Assembly: GCF_000380165.1 (NCBI RefSeq)
Contig: NZ_KB904650.1
Span: 22,841 to 86,840, forward strand
Reading direction: 5' to 3'
Length of the DNA: 64,000 nucleotides
Source of the DNA: Wenjunlia vitaminophila DSM 41686
GTDB lineage: Bacteria > Actinomycetota > Actinomycetes > Streptomycetales > Streptomycetaceae
Shown here: positions 8,426 through 17,111 of the stretch, piece after piece
Numbering within the stretch: the first letter of the stretch is position 1
Layout: each line of letters opens with the position of its first letter
Translations under genes and position numbers: made by a program
The notes under the pieces: model-generated
Seen by the model: the letters and a program-made list of their open reading frames with translations, nothing else
Database searches by the model: none
What the model was told of the DNA's origin: nothing

Positions 8426-11415
8426 AAGAGGCGGTCCACCACGGCCCGGGCCCGCCGGGTGGTCCGCCGGTACTCGTCGAGGAGTTCGCCGAGGTGCCCC
8501 GGTTCGTAGTCGAGGTACCTGGCGACCCCGGCGAGCTCCCTGGCGTCCGCGGGGAAGGTGTCGCCGGGCCGGCCGCGCACCAGCATCACCGCGTTGCGGA
8601 CCCGGGTGGCCAGCAGCCACGCCTCGTCAAGCACCGCCGCGTCCCGCTCGTCCACCAGCCCGGCGTCCCGGGCCGCGGCGAGCGCCTGCCGGGTGCCGGT
8701 GGTGCGCAGGGACGGGTGTTCCCTGGCGTGCTGGAGCTGCGTGAGCTGGACCGTCCACTCCACGTCGGACAGGCCGCCGCGGCCCAGCTTGGTGTGGGTG
8801 GTCGGATCTGCGCCGCGGGGCAGCCGCTCGTTCTCCATCCGGGCCTTGAGCCGGCGGATCTCCCGCACCTCGTCGTCGGACAGTCCTTCGGCGGGGTAAC
8901 GCAGGGGGTCCACGAGGGCCACGAACCGGGCGCCGAGCTCCGGGTCCCCCGCGACGGGCGCGGCCCGCAGCAGCGCCTGCCGCTCCCAGGTCTTGGACCA
9001 GCGCCGGTAGTACGCGGCGTAGGAGGCCAGGGTGCGCACCAGCGCGCCCTGGCGGCCCTCCGGCCGCAGGTCGGCGTCGATCAGCAGCGGCGGGTCCGCG
9101 CTGGGCACCTGGAGCAGCCGGCGCATCTCGTTGGCCTGCCGCAGCGCCGCCCGGGTGGCCGCGTCGGGGTCCGCGCCGTCCACCGGCTCGTGGACGAACA
9201 GCACGTCGGCGTCGGACCCGTAGCTCAGTTCGCGTCCGCCGAACCGGCCCATGGCGATGACCGCGAGGCGGGTCGGCAGCGTACCGCCGAACTCCTGCCG
9301 GACCGCGTTCCCCGCGGCCACCAGGGCGGTGGCGAGGGTCGCCGCGTTGATGTCCGTCAGCGCCCGGCCCACCGTCCCCGGGTCGTCCTCGAAGCGCCCG
9401 GTGACGTCGGCCGCCGCGGTGCGGAACAGCTCCCTGCGGCGCACCCCGCGGGCGAAGGCGACCAGGCGTTCCGGGTCCTGGGTGCGGCCGGCGACCGCCC
9501 CGAGCTCCTGTTCGAGTGTTTCCCTCGACTGGGGGCGCAGTCCGTCCGGGGCGCCGAGCAGCGCCACCGCCTCGGGCGCGCGCAGCAGCAGGTCGGGGGC
9601 GAGCCGGCCGGAGGACAGCACCCGGGCCAGGTTCTCCGCTGCGGCTCCCTCGTCCCGCAGCAGCCGCAGGTACCAGGGGGTGCGCCCGAGCGCCTCGGAG
9701 ACCCGGCGGAAGTTGAGCAGCCCCGCGTCCGGGTCCGCGGAGTCCGCGAACCAGCCGAGCAGCACCGGCAGCAGCGTCCGCTGGATCGCGGCGCTGCGGC
9801 TGACCCCCGACGCCAGGGCCTGGAGGTGGCGGAGGGCCGCCGCCGGGTCCTGGTAGCCCAACGCCTCCAGGCGGGTCAGCGCCGCCCGCGGGCTCAGCCC
9901 GGTCTCCCCCGGGGCCAGCCTGGCCACCGCGTCGAGCAGCGGCCGGTAGAACAGCTTCTCGTGAAGCCGTCGCACCTCCACGGCGTACCTGCGCCACTCC
10001 CGTCGCAGCTCCTGGACGGGCTCGGTGCGCAGGCCCAGCGAGCGACCGAGCCGCCGCAGGTCGGCCTCGTCCTCGGGGACCAGGTGGGTGCGGCGCAGCC
10101 GGTGGAGCTGGATGCGGTGCTCCATCCGGCGCAGGAACCGGTACGCGGAGTCCAGCGCCGCGGCGTCCGCCCGGCCCACGTACCCGCCGTCGGACAGCTC
10201 CCGCAGCGCGGTCAGCGTGGTGGGGCTGCGCAGCGAGGCGTCGCCGCGGCCGTGCACCAACTGGAGCATCTGCACCGCGAACTCGACGTCGCGCAGCCCG
10301 CCCGGGCCGAGCTTCAGCTCCCGTTCGACCTGGCCGGGCGGGATGTTCTGCACCACGCGGCGGCGCATCTGCCGCACGTCGGGCACGAAGTTCTCCCGCT
10401 CCGAGGCCTTCCACACCAGGGGGGCCACCGCGGCCATGAACGACTGGCCGAGCGCCTCGTCACCTGCCACCGGACGGGCCTTGAGGAGCGCCTGGAACTC
10501 CCAGGTCTTGGCCCAGCGCCGGTAGTAGGCGAGGTAGCTGGACAGGGTGCGCACCAGGGGGCCGTTCCTGCCCTCGGGGCGCAGGTTGGCGTCCACCGGC
10601 CAGATGGTGCCCTCGGGGGTGGTGTCGGAGCAGATCCGCATCATCGCCGAGGCCATCCGGGTGGCGGCCTGCATCGCCGCGGCCTCGCTCACGCCCTGGC
10701 GGGGCTCGGCCACGAAGACCACGTCCACGTCGGAGACGTAGTTCAGCTCCCGGCCGCCGCACTTGCCCATGCCGATCACGGCGAGGGCGCAGGCGTGGGC
10801 GTCGTGCGGTTCGGTCTCCGCGGCGATGTCCAGGGCGACCCGCAGGGTGGCGGTGGCCAGGTCGGCGAGTTCGGCGGCGGTCTGGGTCACGGTGCTGGTG
10901 CCGCAGACGTCGCGCGCGGCGATCGCCAGCAGGCAGCCCCGGTAGGCGACGCGCAGCGCCCCGGGCCGTTCGGCGAGGGTGAGGGCCCGGTGCCACACCC
11001 GGTCACGGAGCATCCGTTCGAACTCGGTCTCCCCCGGGTGAATGTCGGCGACCTCGTAGGTCAGCAGGGTCCGCCAGTCCTCCGGGTGCCGGGCCAGGTG
11101 GTCGCCGAGCGCGGCGGACGCGCCGAGCACCCCCAGCAGCCGGTCGCGCAGCGGCTTGGCGGTGACCAGGGTGTCGAGCAGCGGCTGCCGGTCCGCCGGG
11201 GCCAGCGCCTCGACCAGGCGGACCAGGCCGGTCAGCGCCAGGTCCGGGTCGGCGGTGGCGCTGAGCGCGGCCAGCAGCACCGGGTCCGAGTGCACCGGGC
11301 CCAGCTCTGGTGTGTCCAGCAGGCGGGCCGCCGCCTGCGGGTCGGTGAACCCGTAGCGCAGCAGCCGCGAATGGGGGCTGCTCCTGCGGCCCTGGGGTGC
11401 GCGGTGGCCTTCCAC
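8392..11415 (-). CDS. glnE: Bifunctional glutamine synthetase adenylyltransferase/deadenylylase
   Basis: Adds and removes AMP on the regulatory tyrosine of GSI-type glutamine synthetase in response to nitrogen status. It has 1007 residues, normal for the family, with two nucleotidyltransferase modules. The N-terminal (deadenylylating) one has GMGKCGGRELN...SDVDVVF; the C-terminal (adenylylating) one has AMGRFGGRELS...SDADVLF. Each is followed by a helical domain (LKLGPGGLRDVEF and KLGRGGLSDVEW). The GTG start at 11415 follows GGGAGGG closely; upstream codons in frame are not family-like. It is downstream of a glnA2-type gene on the same strand. That neighbour lacks the target tyrosine, so the real substrate must be another synthetase. 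Confidence 0.95.
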   Translation of the reverse strand: MEGHRAPQGRRSSPHSRLLRYGFTDPQAAARLLDTPELGPVHSDPVLLAALSATADPDLALTGLVRLVEALAPADRQPLLDTLVTAKPLRDRLLGVLGASAALGDHLARHPEDWRTLLTYEVADIHPGETEFERMLRDRVWHRALTLAERPGALRVAYRGCLLAIAARDVCGTSTVTQTAAELADLATATLRVALDIAAETEPHDAHACALAVIGMGKCGGRELNYVSDVDVVFVAEPRQGVSEAAAMQAATRMASAMMRICSDTTPEGTIWPVDANLRPEGRNGPLVRTLSSYLAYYRRWAKTWEFQALLKARPVAGDEALGQSFMAAVAPLVWKASERENFVPDVRQMRRRVVQNIPPGQVERELKLGPGGLRDVEFAVQMLQLVHGRGDASLRSPTTLTALRELSDGGYVGRADAAALDSAYRFLRRMEHRIQLHRLRRTHLVPEDEADLRRLGRSLGLRTEPVQELRREWRRYAVEVRRLHEKLFYRPLLDAVARLAPGETGLSPRAALTRLEALGYQDPAAALRHLQALASGVSRSAAIQRTLLPVLLGWFADSADPDAGLLNFRRVSEALGRTPWYLRLLRDEGAAAENLARVLSSGRLAPDLLLRAPEAVALLGAPDGLRPQSRETLEQELGAVAGRTQDPERLVAFARGVRRRELFRTAAADVTGRFEDDPGTVGRALTDINAATLATALVAAGNAVRQEFGGTLPTRLAVIAMGRFGGRELSYGSDADVLFVHEPVDGADPDAATRAALRQANEMRRLLQVPSADPPLLIDADLRPEGRQGALVRTLASYAAYYRRWSKTWERQALLRAAPVAGDPELGARFVALVDPLRYPAEGLSDDEVREIRRLKARMENERLPRGADPTTHTKLGRGGLSDVEWTVQLTQLQHAREHPSLRTTGTRQALAAARDAGLVDERDAAVLDEAWLLATRVRNAVMLVRGRPGDTFPADARELAGVARYLDYEPGHLGELLDEYRRTTRRARAVVDRLFYDWAPDGAGP

Positions 11416-11476
11416 GTCCCTCCCGTTCGTTGGTTCCTCCCCCGAGTCAGCGGCCCCGTGGGCCCGTCGCCGGGCC

Positions 11477-12838
11477 TCAGAGCACGGGGAGGCTCTTGCG
11501 CAGTTCGAACGGGGTGACCTCGGAGCGGTACTCCTCCCACTCCTGCCGCTTGTTCCGCAGGAAGAAGTCAAACACGTGCTCGCCCAGGGTCTCGGCGACG
11601 AGTTCGCTGTGCTGCATCAGGTCGATGGCCTGGCCGAGGTTCTGCGGCAACGGCTCGATGCCCAGGGCGCGGCGCTCGGAGTCGCTGAGCGCCCACACGT
11701 CGTCGTCCGCGCCGGGCGGCAGCTCGTACCCCTCCTCGATGCCCTTCAGGCCGGCGGAGAGCAGCACCGCGTAGGCGAGGTAGGGGTTGCAACCGCTGTC
11801 CAGGGACCGCACCTCCACCCGGGTGGAGACGATCTTGCCGGGCTTGTACATGGGAACCCTGATCAGCGCCGAGCGGTTGTTGTGGCCCCAGCAGATGTAC
11901 GAGGGGGCCTCGCCGCCGGCACCCGCGGGGCGCTGGGCCCCGCCCCAGATCCGCTTGTAGGAGTTGACCCACTGGTTGGTCACCGCCGAGATCTCGGCGG
12001 CGTGCCTGAGCAGCCCGGCGATGAAGGACCTGCCCACCTTGGAGAGCTGGTACTCGGCGCCGGACTCGTGGAAGGCGTTCCGGTCCCCCTCGAACAGCGA
12101 CAGGTGGGTGTGCATGCCGGAACCGGGGAACTCGGAGAACGGCTTGGGCATGAAGGTGGCCTGCACCCCCTGCTCGAGCGCGACCTCCTTCATCACCAGC
12201 CGGAACGTCATGATGTTGTCCGCGGTGGACAGCGCGTCCGCGTACCGCAGGTCGATCTCCTGCTGGCCGGGGGCGCCCTCGTGGTGGCTGAACTCCACGG
12301 AGATGCCCATCGACTCCAGCATGGTGATCGCCTGACGGCGGAAGTCGTGGCCGACCCGCTGGGGGGTGTGGTCGAAGTACCCCGAGGAGTCCGCCGGCTC
12401 CGGGCGGCTGCCGTCCACCGGTTTGGACCTCAGCAGGAAGAACTCGATCTCCGGGTGGGTGTAGAAGGTGAACCCCAGGTCGGAGGTCTTGGCCAGGATG
12501 CGCTTGAGGACGTGGCGGGGATCCGCGTAGGACGGGGAGCCGTCCGGCATCAGGATGTCGCAGAACATCCGGGCGGTGCCGGGGGCCTCGGCGCGCCACG
12601 GGAGGATCTGGAAGGTGCCGGGGTCGGGCTTGGCGAGCATGTCGGACTCGTAGACCCGGGCGAACCCCTCGATGGCGGAGCCGTCGAAGCCGATCCCCTC
12701 GTCGAACGCCTGCTCGAGCTCGGCGGGAGCCACCGCGACCGACTTCAAGAAGCCCAGCACGTCGGTGAACCACAGCCGCACGAACCGGATGTCGCGCTCC
12801 TCCAGGGTGCGGAGCACGAACTCCTGCTGCTTGTCCAT
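11477..12838 (-). CDS. glnA2: Type I glutamine synthetase-like enzyme, GlnA2 group, lacking the adenylylation Tyr
   Basis: Gamma-glutamyl ligase of the GSI fold, 453 residues. Visible motifs are DGSAIEGF (52-59), HPEIEFFL (128-135), the Mg/Glu-binding GMHTHLSLFE (241-250), the ATP-site NSYKR (292-296) and the VEVRSLDSGCNPYLA substrate segment (341-355). In adenylylated synthetases the region near 380 reads D-x-LYxLP; here it is DDVWAL, with Trp382 in place of Tyr. GlnA2 of S. coelicolor, from the literature as I remember it, is a gamma-glutamylpolyamine synthetase rather than a true glutamine synthetase. The gene order with glnE matches that. The ATG at 12838 is the first family-consistent start. 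Confidence 0.85.
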   Translation of the reverse strand: MDKQQEFVLRTLEERDIRFVRLWFTDVLGFLKSVAVAPAELEQAFDEGIGFDGSAIEGFARVYESDMLAKPDPGTFQILPWRAEAPGTARMFCDILMPDGSPSYADPRHVLKRILAKTSDLGFTFYTHPEIEFFLLRSKPVDGSRPEPADSSGYFDHTPQRVGHDFRRQAITMLESMGISVEFSHHEGAPGQQEIDLRYADALSTADNIMTFRLVMKEVALEQGVQATFMPKPFSEFPGSGMHTHLSLFEGDRNAFHESGAEYQLSKVGRSFIAGLLRHAAEISAVTNQWVNSYKRIWGGAQRPAGAGGEAPSYICWGHNNRSALIRVPMYKPGKIVSTRVEVRSLDSGCNPYLAYAVLLSAGLKGIEEGYELPPGADDDVWALSDSERRALGIEPLPQNLGQAIDLMQHSELVAETLGEHVFDFFLRNKRQEWEEYRSEVTPFELRKSLPVL

Positions 12839-13029
12839 GGGCACAGTGTCACCTCTGATCTTTGCGTGCGTGTTACGCGGGTGGCCCCTCCAGCCCATCA
12901 TGGACCACGATCCGTCGTCGCCGGCAACGGCAACGCCCCCACGGGTGCGCCACGAGCCCGGCGCCCCACCGGCGCACTTTTGTCGTCCCACTGACACGAA
13001 CCCTCCCCGTCAGCGCACAACCCCTCGCT

Positions 13030-13041
13030 TACCCTGGTCCC
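13030..13041 (+). promoter_or_regulatory. -10 box of a leaderless nadE transcript
   Basis: TACCCT (13030-13035) lies 6 nt before the nadE GTG, with no Shine-Dalgarno between. TANNNT at this distance places transcription initiation on or next to the start codon. I saw no clear -35. Confidence 0.5.
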
Positions 13042-14793
13042 GTGCCCCAACTACGTCTCGCCCTGAACCAGATCGACAGCACCGTCGGCGACCTCGTGAC
13101 CAACAGCGAGGCGATCCTGCGCTGGACCCGCCACGCCGCGGACGGCGGCGCCCATCTGGTGGCCTTCCCCGAGATGGCGCTGACCGGCTACCCGGTGGAG
13201 GACCTGGCGCTGCGCCCGTCCTTCGTCTCCGCGTCCCGCGCCGCACTGGAGGCCCTCGCCGCGCGGCTGCACGCGGAGGGCCTCGGCGAGATCCCCGTCG
13301 TGGTGGGCTACCTGGACCGCAGCGAGAAGGCCAAGCCCCGCTACGGCCAGCCGGCCGGCGCCCCGCTGAACGCCGCCGCGGTGCTGCACCAGGGCGGGGT
13401 GGTGCTGCGGTTCGCCAAGCACCACCTGCCCAACTACGGCGTCTTCGACGAGTACCGGTACTTCACCCCCGGGGACACCCAGCCGGTGATCCGGGTGCAC
13501 GGGGTGGACGTGGCCCTCGCCATCTGCGAGGACCTGTGGCAGGAGGGCGGCCGGGTGCCGGCCACCCGCGCGGTCAACGCCGGGCTGCTGATCTCCCTCA
13601 ACGCCAGCCCGTACGAGCTGAACAAGCACGACACCCGCCTGGAGCTGGTCCGCAAGCGGGCCCAGGAGGCCGGGTGCACCCTGGCCTACGTGGCCATGAT
13701 CGGCGGTCAGGACGAGCTGGTCTTCGACGGCGACTCGATCGTGGTGGACCCGGCGGGGGAGGTCCTGGCCCGCGCCCCGCAGTTCGAGGAGGGCTGCGTC
13801 CTGCTCGACCTGGACCTGCCCGCGGCGGGGCCCGCCCCGCGGGGCACCGCGGACGACGGCCTGGAGATCGAGCACGTGATCCTGTCCGCCGAGCCGCTGC
13901 CACGCTACGAGTCCCGCGTCCTCGGAGGCCAGGCGGACCGGCTCGGGGACGACGAGGAGGTGTACACCGCGCTGGTCATCGGGCTGCGGGCCTACATCGC
14001 CAAGAACGGCTTCCGCACGGTGCTGCTCGGCCTGTCCGGCGGCATCGACTCGGCGCTCAGCGCGGCCATCGCCTGCGACGCGCTCGGCTCGGAGCACGTG
14101 TACGGCGTGTCCATGCCGTCCACCTACTCCTCGGAACACTCGGTCAGCGACGCCGCCGACCTGGCCCGCCGCACCGGCCTCAACTACCGCACCGTTCCCA
14201 TAGCGCCGATGGTGGACGCCTACATGGCCTCCCTGCGCCTCACCGGACTCGCCGAGGAGAACCTCCAGGCCCGGGTCCGGGGCACCACCCTGATGGGCAT
14301 CTCCAACCAGGAGGGCCACCTGGTCCTGGCCACCGGCAACAAGTCCGAGCTGGCCTGCGGCTACTCCACCCTCTACGGCGACGCCGTCGGCGCCTTCGCG
14401 CCGATCAAGGACGTGCCCAAGACCTCGGTCTTCCGGCTGGCCCGGTGGCGCAACGAGGCCGCCGCACAGCGCGGCGAGACCCCGCCGATCCCGGAGAACT
14501 CCATCACCAAGCCGCCGAGCGCCGAGCTGCGGCCCGGCCAATTGGACACCGACTCGCTGCCGGAGTACGCACTCCTCGACCAGGTGCTCGACCTCTACGT
14601 GGAGCAGGACCTGGGCCGCGCCCAGATCATCGCCCGGGGCCTGGACCCAGCACTGGTGGACCGCATCCTGCGTCTGGTGGACACCGCGGAGTACAAGCGC
14701 AGGCAGTACCCGCCGGGCACCAAGATCTCCCTCAAGGCCTTCGGCCGCGACCGCCGCCTCCCCATCACCAACCGCTGGCGCGAACACGCCTGA
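13042..14793 (+). CDS. nadE: Glutamine-dependent NAD+ synthetase
   Basis: Last step of NAD biosynthesis: ATP-dependent amidation of nicotinic acid adenine dinucleotide with ammonia from glutamine. It has 583 residues in two domains. The N-terminal nitrilase-fold glutaminase has the triad Glu44 (FPEMALTGYP), Lys126 (FAKHHLPNYGVFDE) and Cys162 (AICEDLW). The C-terminal synthetase domain has the ATP pyrophosphatase loop SGGIDS at 332-337. The GTG at 13042 is supported by the -10 box just upstream and by the protein starting directly with the nitrilase beta strand. It is divergent from the glnA2-type gene, and its 3' end overlaps the convergent beta-lactamase by 29 bp. Confidence 0.95.
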   Translation: MPQLRLALNQIDSTVGDLVTNSEAILRWTRHAADGGAHLVAFPEMALTGYPVEDLALRPSFVSASRAALEALAARLHAEGLGEIPVVVGYLDRSEKAKPRYGQPAGAPLNAAAVLHQGGVVLRFAKHHLPNYGVFDEYRYFTPGDTQPVIRVHGVDVALAICEDLWQEGGRVPATRAVNAGLLISLNASPYELNKHDTRLELVRKRAQEAGCTLAYVAMIGGQDELVFDGDSIVVDPAGEVLARAPQFEEGCVLLDLDLPAAGPAPRGTADDGLEIEHVILSAEPLPRYESRVLGGQADRLGDDEEVYTALVIGLRAYIAKNGFRTVLLGLSGGIDSALSAAIACDALGSEHVYGVSMPSTYSSEHSVSDAADLARRTGLNYRTVPIAPMVDAYMASLRLTGLAEENLQARVRGTTLMGISNQEGHLVLATGNKSELACGYSTLYGDAVGAFAPIKDVPKTSVFRLARWRNEAAAQRGETPPIPENSITKPPSAELRPGQLDTDSLPEYALLDQVLDLYVEQDLGRAQIIARGLDPALVDRILRLVDTAEYKRRQYPPGTKISLKAFGRDRRLPITNRWREHA

Positions 14794-15757
14794 CCCGCCC
14801 CCACCCGGACGGCCCAACGTCCAGGAAGGCCGCGGCACCTCGGGTCAGCGCGGTCGCCACTACGGTGGCCGCCCTCGCGATCACGGGCTCGTCCGCCGCC
14901 GCGTCGGCGTCACGTGTGGCGGACAACATGGCCATCACGACCGGTCCGCCGCCGGGCGGCCAGGCGACCCCGACGTCGTGGGTGGTGCCGTAGCCGCCGG
15001 TGCCGGTCTTCTCCGCGACGGTCCAGCCCCGGGGCAGCCCCGCACGCAGGCGCCCGCCACCGGTCGTGTTGCCCAGCAGCCAGCCGGCGAGCAGTTCCCG
15101 GTCGCCGGGGTCCAGGGCCTTCCCGACCACGAGCCGCGCGTAGGTCCTCCCGATGGCCTCGGGACTGGTGGTGTCGGTCACGCGTCCCGGCTCCGCCGAG
15201 TTCAGTTCCGGCTCCCACCGGTCGAGCCGCGTCACGTCGTCCCCGACGGAGCGGCAGAACGCCGTGACGGCCGCCGGTCCGCCGAGCTGTTCCAGCAGGA
15301 GGTTGGCGGCGGCGTTGTCGCTGTGGGAGACCGCCGCACCGCACAGGCGCCCGACGCTCATCCCCGCGGCGAGGTTCCCGGGAAGACCGGTGAGGGGCGC
15401 GTGGCCCGCCCTCTCGACGTCCCGGCTCGTGTAACGGACGACCCTCGGGAGGAACGTCCCGTCGCGGTCGAGGTCCCGCAGGACCGCCGCCACGGCCACC
15501 GTCTTGAACACCGAACACATCGGGAACAGCTCATCGCCGCGATGGGCGACCCGCCTCCCCGTCGTGGTGTTCCACCCGAACGCCCCGAGCCGGACCCCGT
15601 GCTCCCGCTCCAGGACACGCAACCTCCGCGCCGCCCCACCGCTCCCCCGGCCGGAGGCGAGGGCGGCCGGAACCCCGGACGCGGCGACCAGGCCGGCCCC
15701 GAGACCGCCGGCGAGCACGGCGCGCCGGGACGGACACCCGCTCGTGCCCGATCCCAT
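14765..15757 (-). CDS. Class A beta-lactamase, Tat-exported
   Basis: Serine beta-lactamase hydrolysing penicillin-type antibiotics outside the cell, 330 residues. All class A motifs are present: S82-V-F-K85 (SxxK), SDN 145-147, E181-P-E-L-N185 (ExxLN, omega loop) and KTG 249-251. The signal SRRAVLAGG followed by an Ala-rich hydrophobic core and ALA is a twin-arginine signal. The ATG at 15757 follows GTGAGG. It starts 7 bp after the stop of the EEP-family gene, so the two are probably co-transcribed. Resistance spectrum cannot be read from sequence, and a penicillin-binding regulatory role is possible but less likely with Glu181 intact. Confidence 0.92.
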   Translation of the reverse strand: MGSGTSGCPSRRAVLAGGLGAGLVAASGVPAALASGRGSGGAARRLRVLEREHGVRLGAFGWNTTTGRRVAHRGDELFPMCSVFKTVAVAAVLRDLDRDGTFLPRVVRYTSRDVERAGHAPLTGLPGNLAAGMSVGRLCGAAVSHSDNAAANLLLEQLGGPAAVTAFCRSVGDDVTRLDRWEPELNSAEPGRVTDTTSPEAIGRTYARLVVGKALDPGDRELLAGWLLGNTTGGGRLRAGLPRGWTVAEKTGTGGYGTTHDVGVAWPPGGGPVVMAMLSATRDADAAADEPVIARAATVVATALTRGAAAFLDVGPSGWGRVRRVRASGW

Positions 15758-15764
15758 GCGCGCC

Positions 15765-16802
15765 TCACCTCACGTACAGGTCGGCGGCGACCGGCCGGTG
15801 GTCGCTGCCGGAATCCGGGAGCACCCAGGAGTGCGCGGGGGTGATGCCGCGCACCAGGATGTGGTCGATCCGGGCCATGGGGAACCCGGACGGCCAACTG
15901 AAGCCGAACCCGTCCCCGGCCGCGCCCTGGGCGGAGCGCAGGCCGGAGGTGATGGGGGACAGGCTGCGGTCGTTGGCGGTGCCGTTGAGGTCGCCCATCA
16001 CCACGACGCGGTCCAGCGGGTCGGTGTTGATCTGCCGCCCGAGCAGTTCGGTGGTGCGGTTGCGCTGGTCGGAGGTGAAGCCGCTGGACCCCACCCGCAC
16101 CGACGCCAGGTGCGCGACGTAGAAGGCGACCGGTCCGTGCGGGGTCTCCACCTGGGCCCGCAGCGCCCGGGGCCAGCCGATGCCGATGTCCACGGTGCGC
16201 CCCTGGGCGATCGGGAAGCGGCTCCACAGTCCGACGGTGCCGCGCACCACGTGGTGGGGGTACTCCCGGTCCAGGACCCGCTGGTACACCGGCCGGGCCT
16301 GCTCGGTCAGCTCCTCCAGGGCGACGACGTCGGCCCGGGCCGCGACCACGTCCCGTGCGGTTGCCTCCGCGTCCGGGTTGCCCGCGTCCACGTTGTGGGT
16401 GAGGACCCGCAGGTTGTGCGGGCCGCCGCCCTTGCCCGGCATCACCAGGCCGCCGAACAGGTCGGCCCAGACCACCGCGGGCAGCAGCAGCGCGGCCAGC
16501 GCGGTGACGGAACGACGGACGAGGGCGCACACCAACAGGACGGGGACGGCCAGGCCCAGCCAGGGCAGGAAGGTCTCCAGCAGACTGCCCAGGTTGCCCA
16601 CGGTGTTCGGCACCAGGCCGTGGCCGAGGAGCAGCGCGCCGAAGAGCAGCGCGAGGCCGGCCACGATCCAGCCGCGGCGCAGCGAGCGCAGCCAGGACTC
16701 CCGGGACGGGAACCGCAGCCGCCGGAGCCGCCAGGGCCCCCACGGCCCGGAGCGGTCGGTCGTCCCGCTCTCGGGCGTACTGGCCGTGGTGGTCTCCGCC
16801 AT
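15765..16802 (-). CDS. Membrane-anchored endonuclease/exonuclease/phosphatase family protein
   Basis: EEP-fold (DNase I-like) hydrolase with an external catalytic domain, 345 residues. Residues about 45-125 hold three hydrophobic helices. The catalytic domain then shows LTHNVDAGN, ALEELTEQA (metal-binding Glu), VAHLASVRVG, MGDLNGTAND (Asp/Asn pair) and the terminal GSDHRPV (catalytic Asp-His). These are the expected residues for Mg-dependent phosphodiester cleavage. The substrate could be nucleic acid, sphingomyelin-like lipid or an inositol phosphate. The start was set at the internal ATG 16802 because the 21 residues before it are Gly/Ala/Pro filler; 16865 is the alternative. The beta-lactamase gene follows 7 bp later. 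Confidence 0.85.
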   Translation of the reverse strand: MAETTTASTPESGTTDRSGPWGPWRLRRLRFPSRESWLRSLRRGWIVAGLALLFGALLLGHGLVPNTVGNLGSLLETFLPWLGLAVPVLLVCALVRRSVTALAALLLPAVVWADLFGGLVMPGKGGGPHNLRVLTHNVDAGNPDAEATARDVVAARADVVALEELTEQARPVYQRVLDREYPHHVVRGTVGLWSRFPIAQGRTVDIGIGWPRALRAQVETPHGPVAFYVAHLASVRVGSSGFTSDQRNRTTELLGRQINTDPLDRVVVMGDLNGTANDRSLSPITSGLRSAQGAAGDGFGFSWPSGFPMARIDHILVRGITPAHSWVLPDSGSDHRPVAADLYVR

Positions 16803-16911
16803 GAACCGTCCGTCTCCTGCCCCGCTCGGGCCTGCCCCGGCCCGACGGGGCCCGTGTGCCCGCATCGAACATTTCCCCGTACCCGTTCCGGACGCAGAAG
16901 TGACGACCGGA

Positions 16912-16934
16912 GGTTCCCGGATATGTCAGGAACC
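16912..16934. promoter_or_regulatory. Inverted repeat upstream of EEP/beta-lactamase operon
   Basis: GGTTCC (16912-16917) and GGAACC (16929-16934) are inverted around 11 bp, in the 309-bp gene-free stretch 16803-17111. On the minus strand one arm forms GGAACC, followed after about 17 bp by CGTCC, resembling an ECF sigma promoter. Either reading is tentative. The rest of this stretch holds only a hairpin near 17058. Confidence 0.35.
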
Positions 16935-17057
16935 ATCAAATCAGGACGGAACAGCATTGACGGGTTGTGCCGCGCGCTCACCGCGACCCGGAGCCGATTC
17001 CGGGGGCGAGCCGGCGCCGGGTGCCGCGGGGTGACGGGGGCGGCCCCACACCGCCGG

Positions 17058-17073
17058 CCGGTGCGCACACCGG
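17058..17073 (-). terminator. Hairpin after secreted glycosidase-like gene
   Basis: CCGGTG and CACCGG arms surround the tetraloop CGCA, 39 bp past the stop of the gene ending at 17112. The stem is only 6 bp and has no T-run, so the call is weak. Confidence 0.4.
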
Positions 17074-17111
17074 TGCCGCGGCGGGGGCCGCCGTTCCCCG
17101 CGGTTCGCCGG

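Noticed and set aside
8494..11517. 1007-residue open frame antisense to glnE
   Set aside because: Composition is Arg/Gly/Gln/Val filler and the opposite strand encodes an intact GlnE.
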